Assembly (NCBI RefSeq): GCF_003259935.1 | Contig: NZ_QLMH01000010.1 | Span: forward strand, 56,618-120,617 | DNA length: 64,000 bases | From: Paranoxybacillus vitaminiphilus | GTDB lineage: Bacteria > Bacillota > Bacilli > Bacillales > Anoxybacillaceae | Direction of reading: 5' to 3' | Part shown: one piece after another, positions 54,095 to 62,949 of the stretch | How positions within the stretch are numbered: the stretch's first letter is position 1 | Layout: the number at the start of each line of letters is the position of its first letter | The notes under the pieces: generated by a model | Told to the model about the DNA's origin: nothing | Database searches by the model: none | The model's input: only the letters and a program-made list of their open reading frames with translations | Position numbers and translations under genes: made by a program

Positions 54095-56146
54095 TTAACG
54101 AAATATGATTCGGTCTTGTTCATCTAAAAATGCTTCAATCCATCTTTCTTCTTTTTGAAATGTATATCTTATTTTTCCAATTTGGATAATGGTTCCTTCT
54201 CTAACAAGGTCAATTCTTATTTTTTGGTCAGCTGGAACGCTGATGCGTGTCGGCGCTCCGCCTTCGGAACCGGCTTCTTTTATGATCGCTCCTAACCGGG
54301 CATATAGTTCTCCGCCCCGGACAATTCCATTCACTTTTAAAACTCCGCCGGCGTGTATTTTTGAATGATGGCATCCTTTACCATATATTGTAACATCTCC
54401 TGAACAATAAATGACGCTGTTTAAAGCGTACATTAATTCAATCGAACAATACTTCTCATTCGGTATCGAATGTTCGACCAACAGTTCTTTTATATCATTG
54501 AGCAGCTGATTAAGCCGTTCTAGCGAATGCCATTCGTTTGGAACAGAGGATAAGAAGCAGCTGTGCAAATTCTCGCCTAATTTAGCCCATTTCGCATCGA
54601 GAAGATTGTTTCCGCGTTTGCACATTTCGATATATTGTTTTATTGTTGTCAGCAACGTGCGAAATTTATGATCTAATAACAATTTGAATAGAGGAAGCAG
54701 CCCTTTTTTATGAAAATCGGTCACTTTAAACGCGGATGCATTCATGACTTGCTTAATGGAAAGAATAAATTTTTCCATTTGCATCTGAATTTGCATCAGT
54801 AAATGAGCGGCTTCGGAAACAAAAATATTATGATTTCCGGAAATAATCGTGCTGCCAATGGCGTTTTGTCCAATATAAACGGACTGTTTCGCAGTAATGT
54901 TCGCTTTATTTACATTTTTTAAAACGGAAACATTTCCGTCTGCTTGTACGTTCATGCTGTCTTCAACACTTCCCAATATTTCGACATCACCTTTAAAACG
55001 AATGTTTCCGGTAGTTATATTTACATCTCCACTGTGAATAAGTTTTGGTACAATAGATACTTTTACAAGAAGTCCATTTTGTTCGAAATATGGCCGGCCA
55101 GTTTCTGTTGCAACAATTTTTGTTCCATTTTCAACAAATGCGGCTCCTTGTCCGAGCTGAACAAAAATAGGCTGCGTTTGCTTCGGCAAAATGGTTTCAT
55201 TTGTCACAGTAATGCCAGGTGTACCTTGTACCGGCGGATGGACAACAGCAATGACCTGTCCTTTATTGACTGTAGGTATATTGTTCAGTTCTCGAAAATC
55301 GACCGTACCATCCGTACGAATCATTGGCTTTTTGTTTTCTGAATCAATCTCTATCAACAGTTCAATATAGCCATCTTTCCCTTGTATCGGGCTAATACCG
55401 CTAGCAATGACAAACTTTTCAGCTTTCGTCACATTCAACGCTTCCAGAATGGCTTCATGATTAATTCCGTGAACAATATCTAATCGCTGAAGTTCTTGCA
55501 ATACTTGTTCATAATCGAGGTCGTTTATCACTTCAATATGTTCTTCGCCATTAAGCTCAATATGCGGACTAGGATCAATATCCTGAATGGTATACGTTTT
55601 TCGCATCCCTGGTTCGATATATAAAATCGCATTTAATTTATTCTCATCTATCATAATCTTCCATTTTGTCTCAACAACCTCTTCTTCTGTCTTGATTTCA
55701 AACGTATCATTTTCTGTCACTACAATAGTACCGTTCACTAATTCATTATTTTTATAAAGTTTTATTCCGCGTCCGGCTGTAATCGTCGGATAATATAAGG
55801 GTGACGTCTTGCAAAATATTTTCCCGTTATGAACCCATACTTTTCCTTCTAAATGATCATCTGATATCACTTCTTTATGTTCCTCTTTAGCAGGATTATT
55901 TGTCTTTGAATCTTCACTTATATCTATGCTTTGAATCATATCCTCTATATCCGGTACTGTTTTTTCTGCCTGCTCGATTTTTGTTAGCTTTACGATGGCC
56001 GGCTTTGAGCCGATGCGCAAAATCCCTTTTGTTTCTTGTTGAATAATTTCAATTTCTACTTGCTCACGCGTTGCCCCGAGTATATCAAGACCGATATGAA
56101 TAGCATCATGAATCGTACGTCCTTTTGCAATAATGGATTGACCCAT
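54095..56146 (-). CDS. Jag_N-FapA (DUF342) protein (683 aa)
   Basis: Residues 1-55 are a Jag N-terminal module (IIAKGRTIHDAIHIGLDILG, ending GILRIGSKPAIVKL). The rest is FapA-type: a beta-rich middle with IEPGMRKTYTIQDID and ASGISPIQGKDGYIE, then a right-handed beta-helix-like repeat (GDVNITTGNIRFKGDVEILG, VEDSMNVQADGNVSVLKNV) and a coiled-coil region. FapA-domain proteins are associated with polar or flagellar regulation. Here it sits with STAS and LytTR genes. Confidence 0.83.
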   Translation of the reverse strand: MGQSIIAKGRTIHDAIHIGLDILGATREQVEIEIIQQETKGILRIGSKPAIVKLTKIEQAEKTVPDIEDMIQSIDISEDSKTNNPAKEEHKEVISDDHLEGKVWVHNGKIFCKTSPLYYPTITAGRGIKLYKNNELVNGTIVVTENDTFEIKTEEEVVETKWKIMIDENKLNAILYIEPGMRKTYTIQDIDPSPHIELNGEEHIEVINDLDYEQVLQELQRLDIVHGINHEAILEALNVTKAEKFVIASGISPIQGKDGYIELLIEIDSENKKPMIRTDGTVDFRELNNIPTVNKGQVIAVVHPPVQGTPGITVTNETILPKQTQPIFVQLGQGAAFVENGTKIVATETGRPYFEQNGLLVKVSIVPKLIHSGDVNITTGNIRFKGDVEILGSVEDSMNVQADGNVSVLKNVNKANITAKQSVYIGQNAIGSTIISGNHNIFVSEAAHLLMQIQMQMEKFILSIKQVMNASAFKVTDFHKKGLLPLFKLLLDHKFRTLLTTIKQYIEMCKRGNNLLDAKWAKLGENLHSCFLSSVPNEWHSLERLNQLLNDIKELLVEHSIPNEKYCSIELMYALNSVIYCSGDVTIYGKGCHHSKIHAGGVLKVNGIVRGGELYARLGAIIKEAGSEGGAPTRISVPADQKIRIDLVREGTIIQIGKIRYTFQKEERWIEAFLDEQDRIIFR

Positions 56147-56160
56147 TTTAATCTACCCCT

Positions 56161-56580
56161 TTATAAAAAAGTAGATGCATTCCCCTTTTGTTCATCTGTT
56201 ACTTTAAAAATAACGATTGTAATGTCGTCTTTTTGGATAACATCTCCTGTAAATTCATAAATAGAATGAATGAGCGAATTTTGAATGCCATCTACATCTT
56301 CATCACCATGTTGCGATAAAACAAAAGTAAGTCGTTCTCTCTTAAACGGTTCACCTAATTTATTTTCAGCTTCGACAATCCCAACGGTATAAAAAAGAAT
56401 TGTATCATTTGCTTCGAGTTGTATGCTCGCTTCTTCATAATCCTTGATTCCGAAGAACACCAACCATAATGATACTTTTGGAAGATCTTTTATTTTCTTT
56501 TCTTTACTTTTAAAACATAACGGCATGTTATGTCCAGCTGTTGCATAAGTAAAAAGTTTTTTGTTTGGAGCCCAGAGAGG
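56161..56580 (-). pseudogene. Truncated PP2C (SpoIIE/RsbU-type) phosphatase
   Basis: The frame reads PNKKLFTYATAGHNMPLCF, then DLPKV.. ILFYTVGIVEAENKLGEPFK and VIQKDDITIVIFKV, parallel to the second half of the intact PP2C at 57.5 kb (LTYANAGHNLPLF, ILEAQNKDGHQYK, PQKDDITMVLLKV). The first half with GGDYYD and GDVMGKG is missing, a stop lies just upstream at 56581-56583, and the conserved DG is changed to VG. Non-functional. Confidence 0.82.
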
Positions 56581-56600
56581 TCATTAAAAATGCAGAGCTA

Positions 56601-56927
56601 TTAGAACACATTGGAGTGACCTCCCTGAAATACCTCTAATACTTTAAACAAACCGATTGTTTCAAAGATTTCGGATGTTTGTTCATCGATCCCCTGAAAT
56701 CGAATAGTAAAACATTTTTCTTGCGACAAATAAATAAATTCCATAATGACTCCTACTCCAGTAGAATCTATGAATTCAAGATTAGAGAAATCGATAATCA
56801 GCTCTCGCACATTCTCCATCTCTTGAATGAACTGTTCGAGCATAAATGCTGTTGATATATCTAATATTCCATGAATCTTTAAAACAGTCGTTCCGCCTGA
56901 GGATTCCTTTTGAATTGACAACGTCAT
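56601..56927 (-). CDS. STAS domain protein (108 aa)
   Basis: Second STAS gene: TVLKIHGILDISTAFMLEQF, then LEFIDSTGVGVIMEFIYLSQ with the target Ser, and IFETIGLFKVLEVF at the end. AAGGAAGG lies 6 nt before the ATG at 56927. It stands between two gaps, directly before the truncated PP2C, and forms a STAS/PP2C pair mirrored by the STAS pseudogene and intact PP2C upstream. Confidence 0.85.
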   Translation of the reverse strand: MTLSIQKESSGGTTVLKIHGILDISTAFMLEQFIQEMENVRELIIDFSNLEFIDSTGVGVIMEFIYLSQEKCFTIRFQGIDEQTSEIFETIGLFKVLEVFQGGHSNVF

Positions 56928-57468
56928 ACGAATCCTTCCTTTCAGCAATTTATTAGTTATTTTCGCAATTTATATCATCAGAAACTTCACGATCATCTTC
57001 TATCCAAAATGGAAACTTTAGTTATCTTAAGCGAGAAGACTCCACCTTCTGAATGAGCAAGGTATAACCCAATCAAAGTAGAAGTAGTTCGATTAATAGA
57101 ATATAGCTTTTTCATCCATTTTTGTCTAACAAACTCGAAGCACTTTAAACAAAATTTTATACTAATCGACATTCAAAAAAGACATATTACGCAAAAAAGC
57201 TGACTTTTTTATCGGTTTAAAATGATGTAAAAAGAAAATTATCTATTGAAAAGTAAGGATAACTTTTCTACCGTTTGTTTGCAGCATATAAATATAGATT
57301 GATTTTCCGACATATATAAAAGAGTCTTAACTGCTCTTTTGCCCGAACCTTAAATGCTTTATTTATGCCGTTTTTTCAATCTGAACTTATACAGAAATTT
57401 TTACAGCTATTCGTTTATCTTCATTTATATTATTATAGGAGTTCCCTGCAAATTTGTGATTAGATCAT
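56928..57468. other. 540-nt gap with possible decayed coding sequence
   Basis: Mostly AT-rich. On the minus strand near 57010-57140 a frame reads KLYSINRTTSTLIGLYLAHS with a GLYLAH element like the G2 box of GHKL ATPases, but it is short and has no flanking support. It may be a remnant of a lost anti-sigma kinase. Nothing else is recognisable. Confidence 0.3.
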
Positions 57469-58296
57469 TCAAACTCGATATTGATTGTTACCATTAATTA
57501 CCTTTAATAAAACCATTGTTATATCATCTTTTTGCGGAACCCCTTCTGTAAACAAGTTTACAGAATCTACCACACGTTGTCCCATTTCTTTTATCCCCTT
57601 ATCAATGTTGCTCACTAAAGTATGAACAAGCCGTTCCATTTTATATTGATGGCCATCTTTATTTTGAGCTTCCAAGATTCCGTCAGTGTAAAAGAAAATA
57701 ATATCATCGTTTTTAAGCTGAATTGCTCCTTCTTTATAAACTTGATTTGGAAGCCCGCCAATCATAATCCCTGATACTTTTGGAAGCTCTTTTACAGTTC
57801 TTTCTTTTCCATCGATAAATAACGGTAGATTATGCCCCGCGTTCGCATATGTAAGTATGCCTGTCTGCGGGTCCCAATCAGCACAAAAGAGCGTGACAAA
57901 AGATTTCAATGTTCGCAAATCTTCGTATAATGCTTGGTTCATAGCCGTCAGCGTCTTTCCTGGGCTGTCTGTGCTCTCGGATGCACTTCGAAAAGCTCCT
58001 CTTGTCAAAATCATCAACATAGCTGCGGGAATTCCTTTTCCCATGACATCACCTATTACAACACGAATCTTCCCATTGCCTAATAAATAAAAATCATAAT
58101 AGTCTCCGCCAACAAGCCGCGCAGGAAGAGAAATCCCTAAAACTTCTCCACCTTCAAATTTAGGAATTTTTCCGTTTAGTAATTTCATCTGAATATTGCT
58201 CGCTAAATGTATTTCACGCTCTAATGTTTTATCGATCATTTGTTTTTCGGCAGAGATTTTTGAAGCAACAAACGATAAGTCTTTAATGAAGTACAT
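57469..58296 (-). CDS. PP2C-type phosphatase, RsbU/SpoIIE family (275 aa)
   Basis: A short coiled coil (residues ~15-40, EKQMIDKTLEREIHLASNIQ) is followed by a complete PPM phosphatase domain: ARLVGGDYYDFYLLG, VIGDVMGKGIPAAML, YANAGHNLPLF, FFYTDGILEAQN and PQKDDITMVLLK. It would dephosphorylate a STAS antagonist. GGGAGAGG lies 7 nt before the ATG. The start overlaps the stop of the upstream STAS pseudogene (TAATG). The short N-terminus could bind the RsbT-like switch kinase, as RsbU does. Confidence 0.9.
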   Translation of the reverse strand: MYFIKDLSFVASKISAEKQMIDKTLEREIHLASNIQMKLLNGKIPKFEGGEVLGISLPARLVGGDYYDFYLLGNGKIRVVIGDVMGKGIPAAMLMILTRGAFRSASESTDSPGKTLTAMNQALYEDLRTLKSFVTLFCADWDPQTGILTYANAGHNLPLFIDGKERTVKELPKVSGIMIGGLPNQVYKEGAIQLKNDDIIFFYTDGILEAQNKDGHQYKMERLVHTLVSNIDKGIKEMGQRVVDSVNLFTEGVPQKDDITMVLLKVINGNNQYRV

Positions 58297-58500
58297 TACG
58301 TAACCTCTCCCTGAACTGTTTCTAAAATTTCATATAACCCTACTGTTTGAAAAATATGCTCAGCGGGTTTATTCGTTCCTTCAAGCCGGGGCTTAAAAAT
58401 TTTTTCTTAAGAACGGCAAATGGTATGAATCATTGCTCCTACATCTGTTGAATCAGTCAAGTTTAGATATGATGCATACAAACCATAACCATTCATGCTA
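58296..58500 (-). pseudogene. STAS antagonist pseudogene with in-frame stop
   Basis: The frame reads YLNLTDSTDVGAMIHTICRS, then a TAA at 58407-58409, and continues FKPRLEGTNKPAEHIFQTVG, LYEILETVQGEVT and a TAA overlapping the PP2C start. DSTxVG is the STAS phospho-site motif and HIFQTVGLYEILE its last helix. The N-terminal strand region is not recognisable. This was a STAS gene coupled to the phosphatase. Confidence 0.78.
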
Positions 58501-58579
58501 TAAATGCATCAGCATCTGGCAACAATGGGCAATTCTCACTCTTTTTGCACGTAATATGCATATAGAGAATTGCCCAAAA

Positions 58580-59356
58580 TTAAGAGGTTAATGTGTTCAT
58601 GACATGATTATTGTTTTCTTCTTCAGAATCTTTATTATTTATATGAGGTTGACAAGCAAATTCCAAAAGAATTTTTGTTCCTTCAGATGAAGTATAGACA
58701 ACAACCCTCTCCGAAAGCGTGCTCATTAATGAGAATCCTTTCCCTAAAGAGCGCTTGCTGCTATAGCCAGAAACTAAAATCGTTTTCGGAAGTTCATGCA
58801 GCGGAATACCTGATCCTTTATCTGTAACCAACACTTGAAACACATCATTTTTGAAAAATAAAGAAATGTCACCTTCTGTTGCATGTTTCACTAGATTCGT
58901 TGTCGCTTCACTCACAGCCAGCAATACTTCCATTTTCGATTTTATGATAGAATAGTTAGATATATATTGCGAAACAAACGCACGGCTACGCGGAACATCG
59001 TTTACATTATGAATCGGCATTGAATCAATATAATCGCCGAGATGAGCTAAAAGTTCTTGCTCATGCATGCAAAGATGAATTTTATTGCTAGACAGTGTAC
59101 GAATAACATCTTGATACGACTTTAAAATTTGCAGCATTGTTTTCTTTTTGAACTCAAGCATTGGTGTAAGATCATGGACGAATATAAAAACTTCCTCACC
59201 ATATGGAGAAAAATAAACTTCATATGTTTTGTCCGGAAGTTCGATAAATTCATGGAACTTTTGCCCGCTTTCCTTTGAAAGCCTCGCCAGCTGTGAAATT
59301 TGTTCTTCCGGCAATAGTAAATTCGTATCGTTAATGAGATGATCTGTATAGAGCAA
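58580..59356 (-). CDS. PAS-like plus RsbT-like switch kinase part of a split gene (up to 258 aa)
   Basis: Residues ~1-70 are PAS-like (HEFIELPDKTYEVYFSPYGE). Residues ~125-245 form a GHKL ATPase of the RsbT/RsbW class: EVLLAVSEATTNLVKHAT, VTDKGSGIPL, ILVSGYSSKRSLGKGFSLMS and SSEGTKILLEF. The RsbT-like GYS..LGKGFSLM box suggests a switch kinase acting on STAS proteins. The only start is a TTG with no ribosome binding site. It becomes continuous with the HD-GYP frame upstream if one copy of a 14-bp tandem duplication is removed, so it is best read as the C-terminal half of that gene. Confidence 0.82.
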   Translation of the reverse strand: MLYTDHLINDTNLLLPEEQISQLARLSKESGQKFHEFIELPDKTYEVYFSPYGEEVFIFVHDLTPMLEFKKKTMLQILKSYQDVIRTLSSNKIHLCMHEQELLAHLGDYIDSMPIHNVNDVPRSRAFVSQYISNYSIIKSKMEVLLAVSEATTNLVKHATEGDISLFFKNDVFQVLVTDKGSGIPLHELPKTILVSGYSSKRSLGKGFSLMSTLSERVVVYTSSEGTKILLEFACQPHINNKDSEEENNNHVMNTLTS

Positions 59357-60675
59357 TAATGCGGATTGTCCGATATACTGTTTTCCTTATACTGTTTTCC
59401 TTCATTTCGATTCATATTGTGTTTCAGGCGCTCTTCCTCTTCCGGCACAGCTCCTTCAAATCCTACTGTAGCACGAATTTTTGAAATCAAGCTTAAGTCA
59501 ATCTTTTGAACTAACCCCGGGTCCAAAACAGTGCCGGCCTGCTTTTGCAGCAGCTGATATACTGTCACATCGTCCTGATGGCACACCATCATATGATCAA
59601 GCCGATTGCAAACCGCCAAAATCCGCGACTCAAGCGGAATATTCTCCCCTTTTAACCCTTGCGGAAATCCTTTTCCATCCCACCGTTCATGATGGTACAA
59701 CACCCAATCGGCACACGGACCTTTCGGATAAATCGTTTTTATAATTTCAGCACCTTTTTCGCAATGACTTTTATATTCTCGTTCTTCCGACAGCGTTAAA
59801 GCTCCGCGTTTTTCAAACATATAAGAAGGTAAAAACGATTTGCCGATATCATGAATAATCGCCATTTGAATTAAATCAGGCCGCCGGCGTTTAGGATATT
59901 CGAATGTTTCAACTAACGCTTCGCAAATGGCCCCCACACGCGCCCCATGGCCTGTAATGCGCGAAGCAATACGGCTTTCAAGAAGGCGGACCATTTCACG
60001 TGACATATCCTGGCGCAAAAAAACTTGTTGAATGTAATTTTCCGAAAAAAAGATAATAATGACTAAAAAGAAAGATACATACAACACTTCGTGTGCCAAT
60101 TGTTGTACGCTATCGGTCATTAATAGCTTAGACAAAACGATCATCCCAGCGAGAATAGGGACGATAAACTCCTGTAAATTCGCTTTAAAATGATGAAAGA
60201 ACGGAAAATTCATGCCAGTGCGAAAAATTCCGGATAAAATTAACTGATTCGTTAGCTCAAACGTACAAATAGCGAGAAAGATGCGCACAAACAAAGGCAT
60301 TTCTTTTGTCATATCAATAGCAAGTGATGTCGCTAATCCACAAATAGAGTACATTCCAACTGAAACAACAAATCGGAACCATTTAATTTGTCGAAATGGA
60401 AAATGTGTTAAGTTATAGACTAATATACTAACACTAAACGCCAACACAGCCGCTGTCCAATGAAACTCAAATAATACGTATAAAAAACCGACAATATTTC
60501 CGTTATACCGATCACCGCTCGGAAGGTTAATTGTGAAAAAATCTAAACAAAAAATGAATAATATAATCATGAGAAACTCAAGCCAGCGGTCGATATGAAG
60601 GTGGAAGATCATATAAAGAATTGACAAAATTCCTATATTGAATATTGTCCATGTATACCAGTTTTTATCTTTCAT
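59122..60675 (-). CDS. Membrane HD-GYP protein, frameshifted near residue 428
   Basis: Six or so membrane helices (1-210) are followed by an HD-GYP domain: MAIIHDIGKSFLP (His275-Asp276), YKSHCEKGAEII, YHHERWDGKGFPQGLKG (328-343; GFP for GYP), and VCNRLDHMM with Asn for the usual first Asp. So c-di-GMP hydrolysis is possible but may be altered. After NEGKQY (about 429) the frame enters sequence that is the out-of-frame ATPase gene and ends 88 residues later. Those last residues are a frameshift product caused by the 14-bp tandem repeat at 59375-59402. Confidence 0.85.
   Translation of the reverse strand: MKDKNWYTWTIFNIGILSILYMIFHLHIDRWLEFLMIILFIFCLDFFTINLPSGDRYNGNIVGFLYVLFEFHWTAAVLAFSVSILVYNLTHFPFRQIKWFRFVVSVGMYSICGLATSLAIDMTKEMPLFVRIFLAICTFELTNQLILSGIFRTGMNFPFFHHFKANLQEFIVPILAGMIVLSKLLMTDSVQQLAHEVLYVSFFLVIIIFFSENYIQQVFLRQDMSREMVRLLESRIASRITGHGARVGAICEALVETFEYPKRRRPDLIQMAIIHDIGKSFLPSYMFEKRGALTLSEEREYKSHCEKGAEIIKTIYPKGPCADWVLYHHERWDGKGFPQGLKGENIPLESRILAVCNRLDHMMVCHQDDVTVYQLLQKQAGTVLDPGLVQKIDLSLISKIRATVGFEGAVPEEEERLKHNMNRNEGKQYKENSISDNPHYCSIQIISLTIRIYYCRKNKFHSWRGFQRKAGKSSMNLSNFRTKHMKFIFLHMVRKFLYSSMILHQCLSSKRKQCCKF
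59375..59402. repeat. Exact 14-bp tandem duplication that splits a gene
   Basis: ATACTGTTTTCCTT occurs twice in direct tandem (59375-59388 and 59389-59402). Fourteen is not a multiple of three. Deleting one unit joins the HD-GYP frame to the ATPase frame through NEGKQYIGQSALLLYTDH without a stop. Confidence 0.95.
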
Positions 60676-60946
60676 TCTCGCTGCCCTCTCAATGAATTTC
60701 GCACAATAAAGAGAATAAGGCCGATTCCTCCGAAAACATCTCTGATACTAATTGCCAACCAGCGTAAAGATTGTCAAAGAATTTTTTTGAAGAAATAGGG
60801 TATCATAATGCCAGCTAAAATAAACCAGCGTTCCACGTTCCTTGTTGTGAAAATAATACGATGTGTAATTAAGATAAGCGAACTATTCTACTAGTAAAAA
60901 TGTGTTATATTGGAACATTCATCTGTTATTGCATCAGTTGTAAAAA
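60676..60946. other. Leader between the IS1182 element and the HD-GYP gene
   Basis: On the minus strand two short frames encode hydrophobic peptides (ERWFILAGIMIPYFFKKIL and, just before the HD-GYP start, RDVFGGIGLILFIVRNSLRG with its TGA overlapping the ATG). They may be remnants of a small membrane-protein gene. No clear promoter is seen. Confidence 0.3.
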
Positions 60947-62867
60947 GGGGCTGTCCAAAAAGTCAGGGTAACTGACTTTTTGAAGCCCCTCATTTTTTCA
61001 CTTTTTAAAAAAAAATGCACAAAAAAATCGTCCTTTCTAGTAAAATGAAGTTGCGACACAACATTACAGAAAGGACGATTTTTTTATGAGCAATCAAATG
61101 ATTACTACTAAAAATTATAACACGCAAATGACACTTTTTCCAGAAACAGAGGAAAAAAAGCTCTCTAAAAGACAATTAGCCCCTACTTTTAAACCCTATG
61201 ACAACCGTCAAATTCAAGTTATTTTTGATATTGAAGCCCTCATACCCGAACATCACGTCGCACGAGTAGTGGATGAAATGGTTGAATCTGTACCAGATGA
61301 GCTATTGTTTTCTCATTATAAAGGCGGCGGCAGAAGTTCCTATCATCCCAAAATGATGCTGAAAATCATTCTGTATGCTTATTCTCAAAAGGTTTATTCT
61401 TGTCGAGGAATCGAAAAACTCGTTAAAGAAAATATTCCTGCCATGTGGCTTTCAGCGATGCAACAACCAGATTTCCGGACAATCAACGAATTCCGAGGCG
61501 GACGGATGAAGGTCCTAATGGATGAGTTATTTGAAGCGATGATTCTGAAGTCGATTGAAGAAAATTACATCACGATGGAAAACTACTTTTTGGATGGTAC
61601 TAAGATGGAAGCCAATGCCAATAAGTATTCTTTCGTGTGGAAAAAATCAACCTTGAAATTGGAAGCGAAGTTAAGAGAAAAAATTCAAGAAACACTTCAG
61701 TACATTCAAGAATTAACCCAATTAGAAGCAGGAACAGCACAAAAAGAGGCGAAAGAAGATCCAGAAATCACGGAACAGAACTTGGAAGCCATCGCTCAAA
61801 AATTAGAAGAAAAAGTCGAAATCCTAACAGAGGAAATCGAACAGGAATCCGATACAAAAGTTCGGAAGGAAAAACGAGCAGAACGCAAGAAATGGAAAAA
61901 ACCTTTAAAACTGATTCGAGAAAATTTTTTACCTCGACTAGCCAAATACAAGGAGCAGAACGAAATCTTTGGCGATCGTAACAGCTATTCAAAAACGGAT
62001 AAAGACGCAACTTTTATGCGAATGAAAGAAGATCATATGAAAAATGGTCAACTGAAGCCAGGGTATAATGTGCAAATCGGGACAGAGAATCAGTTTATCT
62101 TGTTTTATACCATTCATCAACGACCAACCGATACACGTTGCTTTATCCCACATTTGGAGAAGCTAGCGTCCACTTCATTACCGATGCCCAAAACAGTCAT
62201 CGCAGATGCAGGATATGGCAGTGAAGAAAACTATGTATATGCGATTGGTGATGAGAAAGAGCCTCGATTTGATTTTCTCATTCCTTATGGATCCTATGTA
62301 CAAGAACAGACACGCAAATACAAAAAGGACATCAAAAATGCGAAAAACTGGACCTATTGTGAAGAGGATGATTGTTTTATTTGCCCGAATGGAAGAAAAG
62401 TAACGTTTAAAAAATATCAAAACAAAAAGAATCCGTCTGGTTATGAGCAAAGCTTCAAAATATACGAATGTGAAGATTGTACCGATTGCCCATTGAAAGC
62501 GAAATGCACAAAAGCGAAGGGAAATCGTCAAGTTCACTGGAATCCCATCTTCGAAGAAATGAAAGCAAAGGCCAAAACAGCCCTTGAATGTGAAGAGAAA
62601 GCCGCCATCTATGCTCGACGCAAAGTCGAGGCAGAAAGTGCGTTCGGTCACATCAAGGGCAATCGGTCGTTCCGCAGATTTTCATTGCGGGGTCTCGACA
62701 AGGTACATGTCGAGTTTGGAATTGTGGCATTAGCCCACAACATACTGAAAGTAGCCGGCATCCGCCAGCTACTTTCAGATAAAAATCGAAAAAATATAAA
62801 AGCAAGTGGAGAGAAACGAATTGTTTTTCTCCACTTGCTTCATTTTAGGGACTTATCGGACAGCCCC
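60947..62867. mobile_element. IS1182-family insertion sequence
   Basis: About 1.92 kb bounded by the inverted ends GGGGCTGTCCAAAAAGTC (left) and, reading inward from the right, GGGGCTGTCCGATAAGTC. The left end also holds a hairpin, AAAAAGTCAG..CTGACTTTTT. It carries one transposase gene. No clear target duplication was found. It sits between the c-di-GMP riboswitch and the HD-GYP gene. Confidence 0.88.
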
Positions 62868-62921
62868 CCTCATTTATGTGTTAGCTACGGTTTAGCATCC
62901 ATGGTTTGGATGCTAAAGTAG
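61086..62921 (+). CDS. IS1182 family transposase (611 aa)
   Basis: N-terminal helix-turn-helix part (YHPKMMLKIILYAYSQKVYS, CRGIEKLVKENIPAMWLSAM), then a DDE core: NYFLDGTKMEANANK, KTVIADAGYGSEENYVYA and the Glu in RRKVEAESAFGHIKGNRSFR. A CxxC-rich insert (ICPNGRKVT, CEDCTDCPLKAKC) is typical. The frame is intact, so it may be active. Its stop lies 52 nt beyond the right inverted end, in flanking DNA, so the last 17 residues are not part of the element. Confidence 0.93.
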   Translation: MSNQMITTKNYNTQMTLFPETEEKKLSKRQLAPTFKPYDNRQIQVIFDIEALIPEHHVARVVDEMVESVPDELLFSHYKGGGRSSYHPKMMLKIILYAYSQKVYSCRGIEKLVKENIPAMWLSAMQQPDFRTINEFRGGRMKVLMDELFEAMILKSIEENYITMENYFLDGTKMEANANKYSFVWKKSTLKLEAKLREKIQETLQYIQELTQLEAGTAQKEAKEDPEITEQNLEAIAQKLEEKVEILTEEIEQESDTKVRKEKRAERKKWKKPLKLIRENFLPRLAKYKEQNEIFGDRNSYSKTDKDATFMRMKEDHMKNGQLKPGYNVQIGTENQFILFYTIHQRPTDTRCFIPHLEKLASTSLPMPKTVIADAGYGSEENYVYAIGDEKEPRFDFLIPYGSYVQEQTRKYKKDIKNAKNWTYCEEDDCFICPNGRKVTFKKYQNKKNPSGYEQSFKIYECEDCTDCPLKAKCTKAKGNRQVHWNPIFEEMKAKAKTALECEEKAAIYARRKVEAESAFGHIKGNRSFRRFSLRGLDKVHVEFGIVALAHNILKVAGIRQLLSDKNRKNIKASGEKRIVFLHLLHFRDLSDSPPHLCVSYGLASMVWMLK

Positions 62922-62938
62922 CGCAGCTTCAACTCCAT
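62885..62938 (-). CDS. 17-codon ORF directly behind the c-di-GMP riboswitch
   Basis: AAAGGAGG lies 9 nt before the ATG and is separated from the riboswitch 3' side by only a few bases. The peptide is MELKLRYFSIQTMDAKP. Its second half overlaps the perfect hairpin TTTAGCATCC..GGATGCTAAA (62891-62917). It may be a leader peptide or the start of a gene damaged by the IS. Confidence 0.5.
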   Translation of the reverse strand: MELKLRYFSIQTMDAKP

Positions 62939-62949
62939 TTTTCGCTTCC

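Noticed and set aside
62178..62651. Minus-strand open frame of 157 codons
   Set aside because: Antisense to the IS1182 transposase, rich in Phe and Ile as expected from reversed Lys/Glu codons.
62891..62917. Hairpin TTTAGCATCC..GGATGCTAAA as the riboswitch terminator
   Set aside because: No T-tract follows on the minus strand, so intrinsic termination is unlikely.
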